From the NCBI GenBank assembly GCA_936450465.1, contig OW388296.1:29704638-29768637 (forward strand): a stretch of 64,000 nt of DNA, written 5' to 3'. Source of the stretch: Gibbula magus. Lineage: Eukaryota > Mollusca > Gastropoda > Trochida > Trochidae. The notes under the pieces were generated by a model. It was not told the origin of the DNA and searched no databases. It was given only the letters and a program-made list of their open reading frames with translations. The position numbers were made by a program, and so were the translations under genes. Positions 11,916 to 23,975 of the stretch are shown here, one piece after another; within the stretch, counting starts at the first letter, position 1, and each line of letters starts with the position of its first letter.

Positions 11916-14772
11916 CACAGGGGTTCGAATCGCTGTTTCGGCAATATTTTTCAAAATTCAAAATCTCGATTTTTGCTTTCATATACTGTGTATATACGAT
12001 ATTGTGAGCTCATATTCCAAATTTGAGCGAAATCGGTTAAGAAATAAAGATTTGGGATAAATATACCCGCTATTGATATAAAGACACAAGGGAGGACACT
12101 TGCTCTACGAACTTCTGATCGAAAACTGGACTGCCAAACTATTCTAACGTGCGGTTCGATCAATCGTTGCTTTCCTCATGAAATGGGGCATTGAACATAT
12201 AGACAAGTATTTTGGCTTTCTGTGAATCCCAACCAATGTCTCCAACTTCACGCCACATTTGACCACTGACCCTCGCAATGACCCAACCCTCCTTTTTGTA
12301 CATATATGTGGACGACATCGGGAAAACATCGGTTTTTCCGGAAATCACACACGTCTCTTCGCAATCGCTCGGAAGTAGAAAACCATTCCCATTGGTCAAT
12401 TATGACGTGTGAGGATATTATTAATGATGTTTTGCCAGTTTGATGTGTTTATATCGGACAAACGTATATGTTATGGGTTAGACATTCTTTCGTTGTGAGT
12501 GATATTATTTAAGGTATTTATTCGACATGCATATGAGTTCGTAGCAACTGTCCACGCACATTTCCGATGTGTCAGGTTTACTCTCTCAGAACTTAATAGC
12601 TTAGGTCCATTTTTCATCAACAGTGTGTTGTGAGAAACATTAAAAATCAAATTACCTTTTGATACTAATAAAGAAAGGTAGTGGTATTATGGTTGTGTGA
12701 AATACTTTGTGTTTTATGGTAAAATATCATCTGCTCTATAACCTTATATAAATAAGTATGTCATAAAAATAAGTCAATTTCCAGTAAAGAGTTATCTCCC
12801 TTTGCCAATACTGTTCATGTGTTGTGAGAAACATTAAAAATCAAATTACTTTTGGATACTAATAAAAAAAGGTAATGGTATTATGATTGTGTGAAATAGA
12901 TTATGTTTTATGGTATATCTTTTAACTGCTCTGCAACCTTATATAAAAGAATTATGTACTGATATTTCAATTTACCCAGTAAGGAGTTATCTCCCTTTGC
13001 CAATACTTTTCCTAAATATTAAACTTCCAGCATCAAAATACTCAGAAAATAGGTCCATTACACTTATTTTTTGTTCATCATATATTATTCTTCAGCGGTA
13101 CGTTTTCTACAAGTTTTATCATGTTTGGTTCATTATCATTAATTTTTATTCCTGAACATGACTTTTGAAGAAAATATATAAATAAATGTGAACCAGAAAA
13201 TACAGTTGGGACACGTCATGTTTTGAAGTTACAATCTCTTTGAAACAATGCTCGTTCCAATCAATGTAATAATGACTGGCCATTTTAATCCAAAACAGTA
13301 CATATTTATGATTTAGAGAAACATCATATTCTGTTACAGTCGATTCTATTATAAACTTCAATAGTCCAACTATACTTTTGAAATTACCAGTACTATTGTG
13401 TTTATCAGTTTTCAGTCTTTATTCATATGTATTTTCATGTTTTGGGATTTGTTGAAGTTAAAATGTAAATCAACTGATCTAGAATTTTCTTGTATTTCAA
13501 TTCAATGTATTGGTTTCAGAAATATTCCTTAAGAATACGTACTACTTTTAAGTTCATTTAATGCAAGTTTTACTGTATATATTACATTTATTTGAAACAT
13601 ATCAATATAACCGTTTTACCAATGCCATAAATCATGGGAAAATATGGTCCCATAACAATTCACCCTTGACTGCCCCAACTACATGTACTTGTTATATATT
13701 TTGCTTGATAAATTAAATTAGAAATGGATAATCGCTTTTAAACACATATTTTTAGTTAGAACATAAGTCAATTATAATTGAAGTGTAATGCAGGTTTTTA
13801 AAAAAAAATATGAAATAAATTTTGTACCCTGCTTCTAATTATAATGTTGATCCATTTCCAACTATTGAAAAAACAAACAGATGTTTGTCAACACTGGTGT
13901 TTTTGACTATTTTAATGGTATCCCTCCCACTAACGATAATTCTTTTCAATATCACGATTTTGTTATTCAAAACTTCACGCAAAAATTTGGGGATTTATTT
14001 CAGTGGCGGATCTGACGATGGTCATTGTATGTTCGTCATTCCACATTTGCAATATTTCCGCATTCGTTTTACGGTGCAACAAAAATAATTGCTTGTCAAA
14101 TGTGTTTAACATTTATCGAACTAATAATTAGAAAACCTAATGATTTATTTCATCATTTCATTCGATATTTCCGTTTCGCAGACAATAACTGAGCAAATCA
14201 TTCGGAATGTAATATAAGTGACTCTCCTTGGCCAAACTGGTAACAGTTATCTCCCTTAAGTAAGGGGCGTGGTTAACTGACGTCATAATTGACCAATGGG
14301 AGGCGTTTTCTATTTCCGAGCGAATGCGAAGAGACGTGTGTGATTTCCGGAAAAACCGATGTTTTCCCGATGTCGTCCACATATATGTACAAAAAGGAGG
14401 GTTGGGTCATTGCGAGGGTCAGTGGTCAAATGTGGCGTGAAGTTGGAGACATTGGTTGGGATTCACAGAAAGCCAAAATACTTGTCTATATGTTCAATGC
14501 CTCATTTCATGAGGAAAGCAAAGATTGATCGAACCGCACGTTAGAATAGTTTGGCAGTCCAGTTTTCGATCAGAAGTTCGTAGAGCAAGTGTCCTCCCTT
14601 GTGTCTTTATATCAATAGCGGGTATATTTATCCCAAATCTTTATTTCTTAACCGATTTCGCTCAAATTTGGAATATGAGCTCACAATATCGTATATACAC
14701 AGTATATGAAAGCACAAATCGAGATTTTGAATTTTGAAAAATATTGTCGAAACAGCGATTCGAACCCCTGTG
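11916..14772. mobile_element. DNA transposon with 493-bp inverted repeats (2.86 kb)
   Basis: The left arm 11916-12408 and right arm 14280-14772 are inverted copies without net length change and about 97 percent alike. They start CACAGGGGTTCGAATCGCTG. TTTCAGCA flanks both ends (11908-11915 and 14773-14780), an 8-bp target duplication. The interior (12409-14279) has no recognisable transposase. Each arm contains a 79-codon open frame (conserved MSSTYMYKKEGWVIARVSGQ) that mirrors the other arm, so the similarity reflects the repeat, not two genes. The 8-bp duplication suggests hAT, but the long arms are unusual. Confidence 0.83.
12624..13012 (+). repeat. Two tandem copies of a 194-bp unit
   Basis: 12624-12817 and 12818-13012 repeat: TGTGTTGTGAGAAACATTAA at the start and GTTATCTCCCTTTGCCAATA at the end. 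They lie inside the 2.86-kb transposon. Confidence 0.85.
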
Positions 14773-14780
14773 TTTCAGCA

Positions 14781-16879
14781 TATTAGTTTACGCAATTAAG
14801 AAGCTGAGTACGTGAGAAGGAAGCAGTGTAATTTTGTTTGTACAGATAACAAGTTTACTGGACCGATTCAATTATATAACAAATGGCATGTCGGTGACCG
14901 GCATGTCATATATGTTTATTGTCAAACGTCCTGTCTTGGGGACACACAATAAACGTAACGCGACGTTCAGTCTAGATATTGTCAGCCAATGAACATATCT
15001 CTATCAAGTTATCCAATTAAAACTCTAGTTTAAATAACGCACCACTGAAATTATTTTTAGTGTAAAATCATCATAACTAAAAGGTTTTCTATCTTGCCAT
15101 TTGCAAAAAGACTTTTGCTGAAAGAGGGTTATTATTTGACCATCTTCTGTTTTCAAGTACTGTCATTGATGGTTTTATAGGTTTACAATTTGTGTCTAAT
15201 GTGCATATGGATATTCATATTGTCCGTTTGGATACGTTTATAAGGTAAGTTTCTTACATTAATTGACACTCTTGATGAAATGTCAATTCAATACGATGTT
15301 TATTTGATTAGATTTGATTAACCACCCATTTTATTGAAAACATTATTTTATTATCTAAACCCAATACCAAAAGGAACTTTGCACCCATCTTCTTGTCTTA
15401 ATAAATCACATAATAGGCAACGAATGGATTTGGGTTTTTAAGTATTGTAATAATTATTCAATTTTACATTCGATGTATGAAAATATTCATTTCAAAAGTT
15501 TATTTAAATAAAAAGTTTGGACGCATCAACATACGAGGGGTATCAAAATGTGTTTGATCAATTCGTCTGTGATTCGGTGGTGGTCTCGTACTCGGTGGTC
15601 TTTGCTAATGGGTAATATCAACGGGCTTTTAACATCAGAAACTGTTTCAGTAGTGCGTTAGTCGGTTAACATGTGTGTCTTGTCAAAATTAAAAGTTTAA
15701 TTTTTTTTTTTTTTTTAAATTTCATTTTTTGTAAAAAAATTAAAAACTTCTGAAAAAAATATTTGACTGATGACAATACGCCATCACTTTTCAGTTTTAG
15801 TATAAGATGTCCAAAACTTGAAATATTTGTAATTGAAAAACATACATATGATAAAATCAACTGAGATGCAAAGTTTCTTTTGGTATTGATTGTATTAGAT
15901 TCTGAATGTTTTAATGTGTTAATAAGTGATAACTAAATCGTAAAATGTAACAATGGGATGCAGTGTTTTCGAGGGTTGATTTGTAGACGCATTATTATCG
16001 TTGATAATGAAATTCTTTTGATGTTTTAAAATATGTGGTGAGTTGCTTTGATTGTTGTAATGTACAGTTAGTAAATTAGGTTGTCGGTTGATTAACGACG
16101 TTTAAAAACAGGATGTTTTGATGTGCTTTTATTGTCGATGGCTTACAATAGGGCCTACTTCGCCGGAGTCTGCTAATCTCAAGTTTGTTGTTTTATTTTA
16201 AAACAAGCATTTTCCAACAAAAAATAACAACAACACCGACTATCTGATTTCGTTGTCTCAACTATACTTCGTTCATATTATCATATCTTGGTTTCATTTC
16301 GTCATCTTATATCTCTTTAGCATTGATTTATCCTATGTCTACGAACGTCTATGAATCCACCGTCTTTCACTATTCATATCAATTATATTTGATATATATA
16401 ACGATATTTTGGGACATTTGTAAAGTGAAACTTGATAACTAACATTACTCGAACAGTTTACAGCAGAACAGCGATATGGCATTATTGCAAAGCGTAGATA
16501 TAACAGATTAACTGACCGATTCCCCAGTGTTTGCCATTGTAAAGAGTAAGCGAATGATTACACCCCGTCCCTTCACGTACGTCACTTCCGGTATCTTCCA
16601 ACTCTCTAAGCCCCGCCCCATTTTTGGTTTGTTGCTCCCGGCTGAAAAGCAGACAATGTTTCTCGGTGCTTTTAAGTCGCTCTAGTTTAATATAGGACCA
16701 ACATATGGATTTTTTTAGGGTCTCTTTTTTTCACAAAATATTCTAATGAAGCAATTGCAGTTAAGAATTAAAAAGGAAATAATATATTTCGGCCTTCCTT
16801 TAAGTGATTTGCCACAGAGCACGTGACACATGTAAGACTCTCTGTCTTATGAATGTATTTCCGCTCACAAAATTGACAG
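14781..16879. other. Intron stretch without recognised features
   Basis: AT-rich, with a poly-T run at 15699 and mostly stop-rich frames. I see no exon or repeat that I can name. Lies in intron 2 of the GON gene. Confidence 0.4.
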
Positions 16880-17335
16880 CATTCAGTATGCTATTGTTAT
16901 CCCACCGGTATGTAATACCGTGGGATATAGTCAACGCCCCGTCCGTCCGTCCGTCCGTCCGTCCGTCCGTCTGTCCGTCCGTAATCATTTCGTTTCCGGA
17001 GCCGAACTCGAAAACCATTTATCATATATTTCTGAAACTTCACATATGTATTATACATTTACTGCAGTGGTGCCTTTTGATATTTTCAGATTTCTGAAAA
17101 TTTTATTATTTTTCGTTTCCATAGAAACTTGTTGAATTTGGACTTTGTTTAGAGACAGGTTCGTTTCCGGAGCACAGCTCCAAAACCGTTCTTCATATCT
17201 TCCTGAAACTTTGCATGTGTATTACCCACTAACTGAAGTGGTGCCTTTTGATATTTTCAGATTTTTACTGAAAAATTAATTTGTTTCTGTTTCCATAGAA
17301 ACATGAGAGGGATGTTGGTTGTTGTTGATTTTGAC
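16880..17335 (+). repeat. Dispersed repeat with (CCGT)n and two tandem 170-bp units
   Basis: CCACCGGTATGTAATACCGT, then (CCGT)n at 16938-16983, then two tandem units that each contain TCGTTTCCGGAGC and GTGGTGCCTTTTGATATTTT (about 16986-17155 and 17156-17330). It provides the empty-site reference for the Tc1 insertion at 20281. Confidence 0.8.
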
Positions 17336-17399
17336 TGCTTCTGGAGCAGAAGTCTAAAACCCTTAACATACCTGAAACTCAGCATCTGTAATATATATA

Positions 17400-17933
17400 T
17401 AAATATTATCATGTATCATTATCTTTAAGAAGCCCAAAACTCCCTTAGAGCCACGTATATGTAGATATTGTAAATCCTCTAAGATTGAGGACGAGACACA
17501 CTTTCTAATAGATTGTAATTTATATTGTGATCTGAGAACCCCCTTTTTTGATCGTGTCTCCTCTAAACATCCTAATATCAGTAATTTGTCAATTCCAGAC
17601 CAATGTACATTTATTATGCAGTGCGACGATCTATCTAATTCCGTAGCTGCACTCATTACCAACATGTTTAAACGTAGACTATTCACTCCCGTCTCTAGTG
17701 ATATTCTAGTATAATATTTTATCAATTATTTTTAGAAAATGTATATACCAGACTTCTATAAATATATATTGTAGCATTTCTAGTGCTTTTAACATTGTAT
17801 GACATTTGGTGTCTAATAGGCCCAAGATGGCCGGGCGATTGAGCCATGTGTGTATTTGTGTGAATAAGTACATGTATCGCTAGACACCTGAATAAATTAT
17901 TTTTCTTTTTTTTTCTTCTTCTTCTTCTTCTTA
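17400..17933 (+). pseudogene. LINE 3' end (RT C-terminal zinc knuckle) with (CTT)n tail
   Basis: Frame 17430-17714, with no start codon, reads PRICRYCKSSKIEDETHFLI, then DCNLYCDLR, and ends after a KRR-rich stretch. C-x2-C...IEDE-x-HFL-x-C-x2-Y-x2-LR is the typical C-terminal motif of CR1/L2/RTE-group LINE reverse transcriptases. The 3' UTR runs to AATAAATTATTTTT and a (CTT)n tail at 17911-17933, where the next repeat begins abruptly. The element is strongly 5'-truncated. The exact clade is not determined. Confidence 0.75.
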
Positions 17934-19372
17934 AGCCAGACATTAGTTGTCTATAAGTCAGAGTCAAAATGCCATTAAAGTTGAACTACCATCAAAGTCA
18001 ATATATAACAATAATATATAAATATATAATGAGGCAATGGTGCCTGATATAATGAATATCTTGTGTTATGTAGATGAGAGTATCCGCCTGCTATTTAGAC
18101 AGTCGTGTATATGAGCGAGAGAAAAATGTTTTAATTAGCAAAATACACCACTTTGTTTATTAGGTCGCGCTGTGATGGGGCATACGCACCGTTTCAGTGG
18201 TTGTCACCGTTCTAATTGTTTGTTTCAATTTGATTAAGTGATTTAAAACAAGGCACATGAAACATGTAGGAATGTTTTCTCCTTTCAAAAATTGACAGCA
18301 TGTGGTATGGTATTGTTACTTTTAAACTTTCAAAACTCTCATCAATGTAATAAACGTTTTGTTGTAAATGTGAATACTACTCAAATTGATTTGCTTATTG
18401 AACATTATTGAACTAGAACTCAAAATGTATTTGAAGATTTCACTTGTATTTTTGTTTTGAAGAATAGCGACGATTTTTGGGATATACAACTTCTTTATTC
18501 TTTGAAAGCGACGTTTCGACATAGGTTCAAATGTTGTTGTCAAGCAAAAATAAAGAAGTTGTATATCCATAAAATCGTCTCTATTCTTCATAACATCAAC
18601 TTCTAGAATGCCAATCAAACAAGTCATCCGCCGTCTACATGAAGACGTGGCAGTAGCAGCTATCAACAAACTAAGTAGCCTTGAGAAGAAGTTCACCATT
18701 CCAGTAACCACCTCACATCATCATCACCTATGTCGAAACGTCGCTTTCAAAGAATAAAGAAGTTGTATATCCATAAAATCGTCTCTAATCTTCATAACAT
18801 CAACTTCGAGAATGCCAATCAAACAATAAATTTTTGTTTCATTGAAATGTGATTTTCAACCAATATTGTTTGAGCACACGATGCCTGTTTCTTGTTTTAA
18901 TATCAACAGAAATACATTGAAAATAGTAATAAACTCAATAAATAAAATCCATCATTTCAATGTCAATATATTACCAAATCCAAAATATGTTTTTCAAAGT
19001 TAACATTGCATGTAAGGTAAATGTTCAACAAAGTCATTAAATATTTCCAAAGTCAACATTTCACCACATTTAGAGTCAATAAACTCAAAATATTATTTCT
19101 AAGTCAACATATTACTAAACTCAAAATATGTTCAACATTTTATGTAAGTTAAGGTTTGCCGCAGCATTATTTAAATGCCATGGCAGAATGGTAAAATGGC
19201 ATTTTTTTCTTAAAGTTAGGTTGCATGAAAAATAATTATCAAATATTCATCTATATGCTTAAGTTGTTATAAAAATGTAATTTGATAAAACACAATTTTG
19301 TTCGAAGGGGATGAAATTTCAGCGGTCGACTTAGGACTCTGCGATCCAATCCTAAGTTGTACCGACCAACAT
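17934..19372 (+). repeat. Dispersed repeat family 1, copy D
   Basis: Starts right after the (CTT)n LINE tail with AAGCCAGACATTAGTTGTCT. It is interrupted at 18458-18829 by the Penelope-like insertion and ends near ATCCAATCCTAAGTTGTACC (19349-19368). Collinear with copies A and B1. Confidence 0.75.
18458..18829 (+). mobile_element. Penelope-like element fragment with 10-bp target duplication
   Basis: ATTTTTGTTT flanks it at 18448-18457 and 18830-18839. Inside are an inverted terminal block (18458-18545), then two direct copies of a block starting AATAAAGAAGTTGTATATCC (about 18548 and 18753), with GAAACGTCGC-type motifs in both orientations. Mixed inverted and tandem terminal repeats and the GAAACGTC motif are typical of Penelope-like elements. 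The middle (18600-18735) has a short frame I do not recognise. It splits a dispersed repeat whose intact relative is at 9985-10070. Confidence 0.62.
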
Positions 19373-19718
19373 TCTTTAGATATTAGTTTAGTCCTTAATG
19401 GCAATGCAGATCTATCACCCTGTGAAAATGAAACTATAATAAAACATGTACATACGTATACTCAAGAATCAAAGAGATTTAAGTGTGCCTCTTAATTACA
19501 ATTCTTAAATCTGTTGTCTTACTCTCTACTCTTACTCTTTTGTATTAGTTTGTTTCATTCTGACTGTATACATAATGTAAATGGGAAAGTAAATCTTATG
19601 GAGAGGTTTTTTAAAGTTGGACAACTTGTGCCCAATCCGTTTCACGTCCGTGAATAAAATATGTTTAAACTAACACTGCAAAATCTAAATAAATCTTTGA
19701 CCATCTATAAATACTCAC

Positions 19719-20002
19719 GGTTATGTTCACTCTTATCTTGTTGAATTCGGTGATCCCACTCGGGTTATCACCGACAATATTCTGAGCTCCATAACAGCCA
19801 TAATTTATCGCATTTGGGTAGACTGCAGTATTTGTCATGGGCAAACTGAGGAACTCGACTGGTGAAGCTGTCGTCATATTGTAACAGTAGATCTTTGTTG
19901 GACACCCCAGAAAGGTTGGAGCATCAGGGTAAATCCAGTATTCGCCGTCCTCCGCATCTGGAAATGCTGTCTTCACATCGGAACAGGACCGAGGGACTGA
20001 GA
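19719..20002 (-). CDS. GON-domain gene, exon 2 (N-terminal part of GON domain)
   Basis: A 284-nt exon on the minus strand. The acceptor is TTGTTCCAACAG and the donor is AACATAACC followed by GTGAGT. It starts with two bases that complete a Val codon with the last base of exon 1, then encodes PRSCSDVKTAFPDAEDGEYW, followed by KIYCYNMTTASPVEFLSLP and a final FNKIRVNIT. The SC-x2-V...DGEYWIYP...IYCYNM...P-x-E-x-LSLP order is the start of a GON domain, which in vertebrates closes ADAMTS9 and ADAMTS20. There are several N-x-T/S sites, consistent with secretion. No metalloprotease or thrombospondin repeat is visible nearby, so this is not an ordinary ADAMTS. Confidence 0.87.
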
Positions 20003-20175
20003 CTGTTGGAACAAATTAATCTAATGACTACTTGTTGAGGCTGTGTATTTAAATACGATAACTCTGTTTGGAAAATATATTAAAAAAGCAACAATCGAAG
20101 TATGAGTTATTCTCGATGAATACGCCAAAGAGAAAGTAAAATTATACAAGTATCAATTTTCAAGCGAACAAGAGT

Positions 20176-21236
20176 CATCAGAAGATGACCTATCCCACCG
20201 GTCCCACATAATTTGTAAAAAAATAAAAATTTTAAAAATCTGAAAGTATCAAAAGGCACCACACCAGTAAATGTGTAATAAACTGACTTGCAAAAGAAAC
20301 GCAACCAAAACATTTTGGGTCCCAAATCAAACAAACCCATATTATAATATTATGTATCGAAAATACATACCTTTGGAAGGGTCTTTCAGTAAAAATAACC
20401 ATTAATTGACGTGACGTAAAGGGTCAATTGTCCATTTTTCGATCATCAGATTTTGTAGAACATTGAATAGAATAACGTTTTTTTAAGCCTTACGGTGTAA
20501 GAAGGCTTACAAACACATGAGGAAAAGGCCAAGTCTCTATTGTTAATGGCCGAGGTTGGAATTGCAAAAGTTGTTCAATGGGTGACAAGTCAGCAGATCA
20601 GTCTTTCTACGGAGTGGATAACTTTGGTTTTCCACTCCTTTGCTTGTACGCAATGCTGCCAGTTAGTCTGTAAACTTTAGTGAGTCTGGCTATTGTACAC
20701 TTGATTCAATCCATGATTAGGCAACTTGGTTAAGCGTCGCTCCAACCTGCAGGATGCAAATTGTTCTCCCTTTTTCAGTAGCCCTTCAAAAAGCCATGTT
20801 CGTCGCTTGCAATCAAATATTTTAATGCAAAACCTCCATTCTGTTGATGTTTTGTGCCAAAATTTCATTTGGTTAACTTTGTACACAGTCTGAAAGTTTT
20901 GACCATTAACTTCATTTTTCTCGAAAATTACGGATACAATTTGCATTTGCGTACAGTGAATGTACAGGTTACATTTAGAAGACATGTTTAAAGTGTTTTC
21001 AATCGATAGGCTTCGTTCCTCGAAAAATAATAACCTTTTGTATTTTGGTGGCGTTTCTTTTGCAAGTCAGTTTACATATGTGAAGTTTAAGACAGATGTG
21101 ATAAATGGTTTTCGAGTTCTGCTCCGGAAACGAAATGATTACGGACGGACTGACGGACAGACGGACTGACGGACAGACGTACGGACGGACGGGGTGATGA
21201 CTATATCCGACGGTATTACATACCGGTGGGATAAAA
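20176..21236 (-). repeat. Second copy of the (CCGT)n repeat, split by a Tc1 element
   Basis: Minus-strand relative of 16880-17110: (ACGG)n at 21137-21193, then TTTCGAGTTCTGCTCCGGAA, the Tc1 insertion at 20281-21072, and AAAAGGCACCACACCAGTAA. The ends read ATACCGGTGGGAT and TCCCACCGGT. Confidence 0.8.
20281..21072 (-). mobile_element. Tc1/mariner element, internally deleted, with TA duplication
   Basis: A 792-bp element with perfect terminal inverted repeats starting AACTGACTTGCAAAAGAAAC, flanked by TA at 20279-20280 and 21073-21074. On the minus strand it holds transposase pieces: CTIARLTKVYRLTGS and RSGKPKLSTP (helix-turn-helix and linker), then a stop, then SADLSPIEQL, the C-terminal (D)L-x-PIE motif. 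The catalytic middle is deleted. It is inserted in a dispersed repeat whose uninterrupted relative at 16986-17110 shows the empty site. Confidence 0.88.
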
Positions 21237-21639
21237 AGCTGTGATTTCTACAATCGAAGTATGAGTCACTTTCCAGGAGAACGCCAAAGAGAAAGAGAAA
21301 TTATACAAGTATCAATTTTCAAGCGGACATTATAAAGGAAATAAAGAAAATGGCCGTCTGGGCTACAGTAAGTCAAAATACATGAAACAAATCTATAATT
21401 GATGTCCTAATTTTTTTTTAATCACAAACGTATTTGCTACTTTCGCTAGTTTATTGGCGTGCATATAGTATTGCCAAGATCTACTGCTTTAAATCTCAAG
21501 GCAGATCGCTGTATTTGCCTGCTTTAACACGTCATTTAAGTTTTTTATAACGAACTGTTCACCTTGTTCCCACATTGGTCAAAAGCCTTTGTTCTCAAAA
21601 CAAGAAACAAAAGAGGATTGTTAGTGTTTGTGATTGCTT

Positions 21640-21830
21640 GGTCTTAAAGATGCATCCATTGTGTTTCATAAACAATATTTGATTTTAATACGTGTCAACA
21701 TACGATATGTGCTGATTTCAGTTCAAATAATTTCACTTAACTTGCATATCCATCCCCAATCGCCAAATATATGATAATTTGTAGTTTCCAATTAAAATCG
21801 AGCAGCATCATTATACCTATGTAGAAACTT
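21640..21830 (+). repeat. Conserved non-coding block, copy 1
   Basis: GATGCATCCATTGTGTTTCA, CATCCCCAATCGCCAAATAT, TAGTTTCCAATTAAAATCGA. It aligns with 31220-31405 in the same orientation. No frame. Confidence 0.65.
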
Positions 21831-22502
21831 CATTTGAGAAATCTGTACTCAAATTACCCGCCTGGTCGGCGTGAGCCAATCAAACCGCTACGCAGCTTTG
21901 ACCTGCGAGCCAATGACAATTCATATCACTTCGTTGCAAAGCACGCGAGGTCATTTTGTTAGCCATCCGTCACCGGTTATCTCCCTTGACCTTTTCCGTC
22001 TTATCCTATTGAGCATTTCTTTGGTTACTGACTTCGTCATGCCGGCCAAGGTCGGGTAATTTTAGTACAGATTTCTCCGATAGAGTTTCCCATGGATGAT
22101 ATAGTGGAGAGTAACGGAGCATATATAAAACCCTGGGTAACCGAGGATGGGGAGAATCATACAACGTAATTATCATTCCGTCATGTCAATAGCATCATCA
22201 TTTCAATGTGACTGCCGATGATGAATAAGCAGACATCGTTCGAACGCCATTGACCCTAAACGTAAACAAAATGGCGTCGTCTATTTAGACTGAAATATTG
22301 TTTTACGTATTTCTACAAGCTTTTAAATGCCTTAAACCGAATTAATTTCAGTTTAAGCAAATGTGCAAGCAATGCAAAATGTTTCCAAACAATGTAGCAA
22401 TTGTTGGGGAATAAGTCTGCAATTGACAGCTGATCGAACTGTTTAAAATTCCGTACATCACGTGACACCTACTCATGACTACGAGCTGTTACGAGCTGTT
22501 AC

Positions 22503-22602
22503 GTAGAGGGTAATGTCCGAGTAACTCTCCATTCCTTAAAAATAATGGAGCCGAGGCCCATTATTTTTAAGGAATGGAGAGTTACGAGGATATTACCCTA
22601 CT
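22503..22602. repeat. Palindrome with 47-bp arms
   Basis: GTAGAGGGTAATGTCCGAGT...AAAAATAATGG pairs with CCATTATTTTT...GATATTACCCTAC around GAGCCGAGGC-like loop sequence. Next to it, ACGAGCTGTT is repeated in tandem at 22482-22501. A related short arm occurs at 22690-22725. Confidence 0.75.
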
Positions 22603-22982
22603 TAAATTACACTCGGCATATTGCTCTTTTATCAAAATTGCTTTAAAACGTTTAAGAAATTAAATTTCTACTTCAAAAATATGATGTGATGTGTAACTCT
22701 CCATTACTGAAAAATAATGGAGTGAAAGATATGGAGATAAGTGATAGGATGACGTCACAAGTGTGATTTAAGAGCTGTTACTTTGTCAGCGGGGTACATG
22801 AAATGTGTACACCATGAGACTGACGGGGAAAATGAGGAAACATTATCGTTAGCCAATCAAGAAACGAGTATTTTACTGTAAGGAAAGATGAGTTGCATTA
22901 AGCCTTTTACAATGCAAAGCAGAAAGGCGAGGTATATAAACTAAAACCGTTTAAGATTCATACATGTTGAACATACATACTA

Positions 22983-23488
22983 AACAGCAAAAGAAACGCG
23001 AGCCCACCGTAACAATTTCGTAATTACTGATAACGCTGTATTGAGCCAATTATAAATATCAGAGCATTTACATTTTGTTGACATGATGTTAATAACGTGT
23101 TGAACAACATGCAGACATAACGAAAATGTCAATACTGGTGTATAACTTTTGCAGAGCATTATCTTAAATTGTGCCATAGTCATTCTCTGGGAAACCAGCC
23201 ACATTCCTGATGAAGGGCCAAATGTGTTTTTATTAGCAAATAGAACTGGTGCAAACACACCAATGAAGTTGTTTCATGCAAAAACCCTGTCTTTGCTGAT
23301 GTTGATGTGACGTTATGACGTCATTTTAAATTTCATTCAGAATGCTTCAATGGGCAGAACTTCAAGGTATTGCATTTGTTTCGGTACCAAGGTGTTCCAC
23401 GACAATATTTACAGTCGTTGCAAACTGTTCAGCATGCAATCGGCCAATATCCAAGTTTCCGTAAATTTCACGTTTCTTTTGCCAAGCA
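22983..23488. mobile_element. Possible Tc1/mariner-type MITE
   Basis: AGCAAAAGAAACGCG at the left and CACGTTTCTTTTGCC at the right are inverted copies (about 13 of 15 bases) with the same core as the Tc1-like repeats elsewhere in the window. Outer ends and TA duplication are not clear. Confidence 0.35.
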
Positions 23489-23975
23489 TTAACTTCTTAA
23501 ACATAGAGGCTGGAGTTACAATTTGAGGTCCCTTTCACAGATCAAGTCTCGGATTACAGTAAGAGTAATTTGAAATTTACCAAGCTCATGCAGATCATGT
23601 TACCATGACAACATGTGACGTGCGAACTGAGACCTTTTGACTTTGCAATGGTAACCATCTGTACTCTACAGCACCAATAGCGCCACGTGTTCTCGGGCAT
23701 TTACTAATGATATGACAAAACATGGGCTGATATGCAAACAGAAACTATAATAATTAAAACTCGCCTTTCTTTTGTTATTCAGTATATTCATGCAAGATTG
23801 ATAATAATGATAATAATATCCACAAAACGTTTTTATGAGAAATTATTAACTATTGTTTACGTCATTGTCATTTAATATTTGACTTTTCTTTCATTGGGTG
23901 TTTTTAATTTCCTTCATTACAATTATTTTCTGTTTGACTTAAAGGTGCAAGTACACTAAGGAAATTACACTTTAC

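Noticed and set aside
13822..14088. 88-codon frame with a hydrophobic stretch
   Set aside because: It is inside the non-coding interior of the 2.86-kb transposon and has no family resemblance.
14289..14528. 79-codon frame as a gene with a twin at 12160-12399
   Set aside because: The two frames are the two arms of one transposon, so the conservation is explained by the inverted repeat.
16800..17135. Frames with repeated R-P-S-V or D-G-R-T residues
   Set aside because: They are translations of the (CCGT)n tract.
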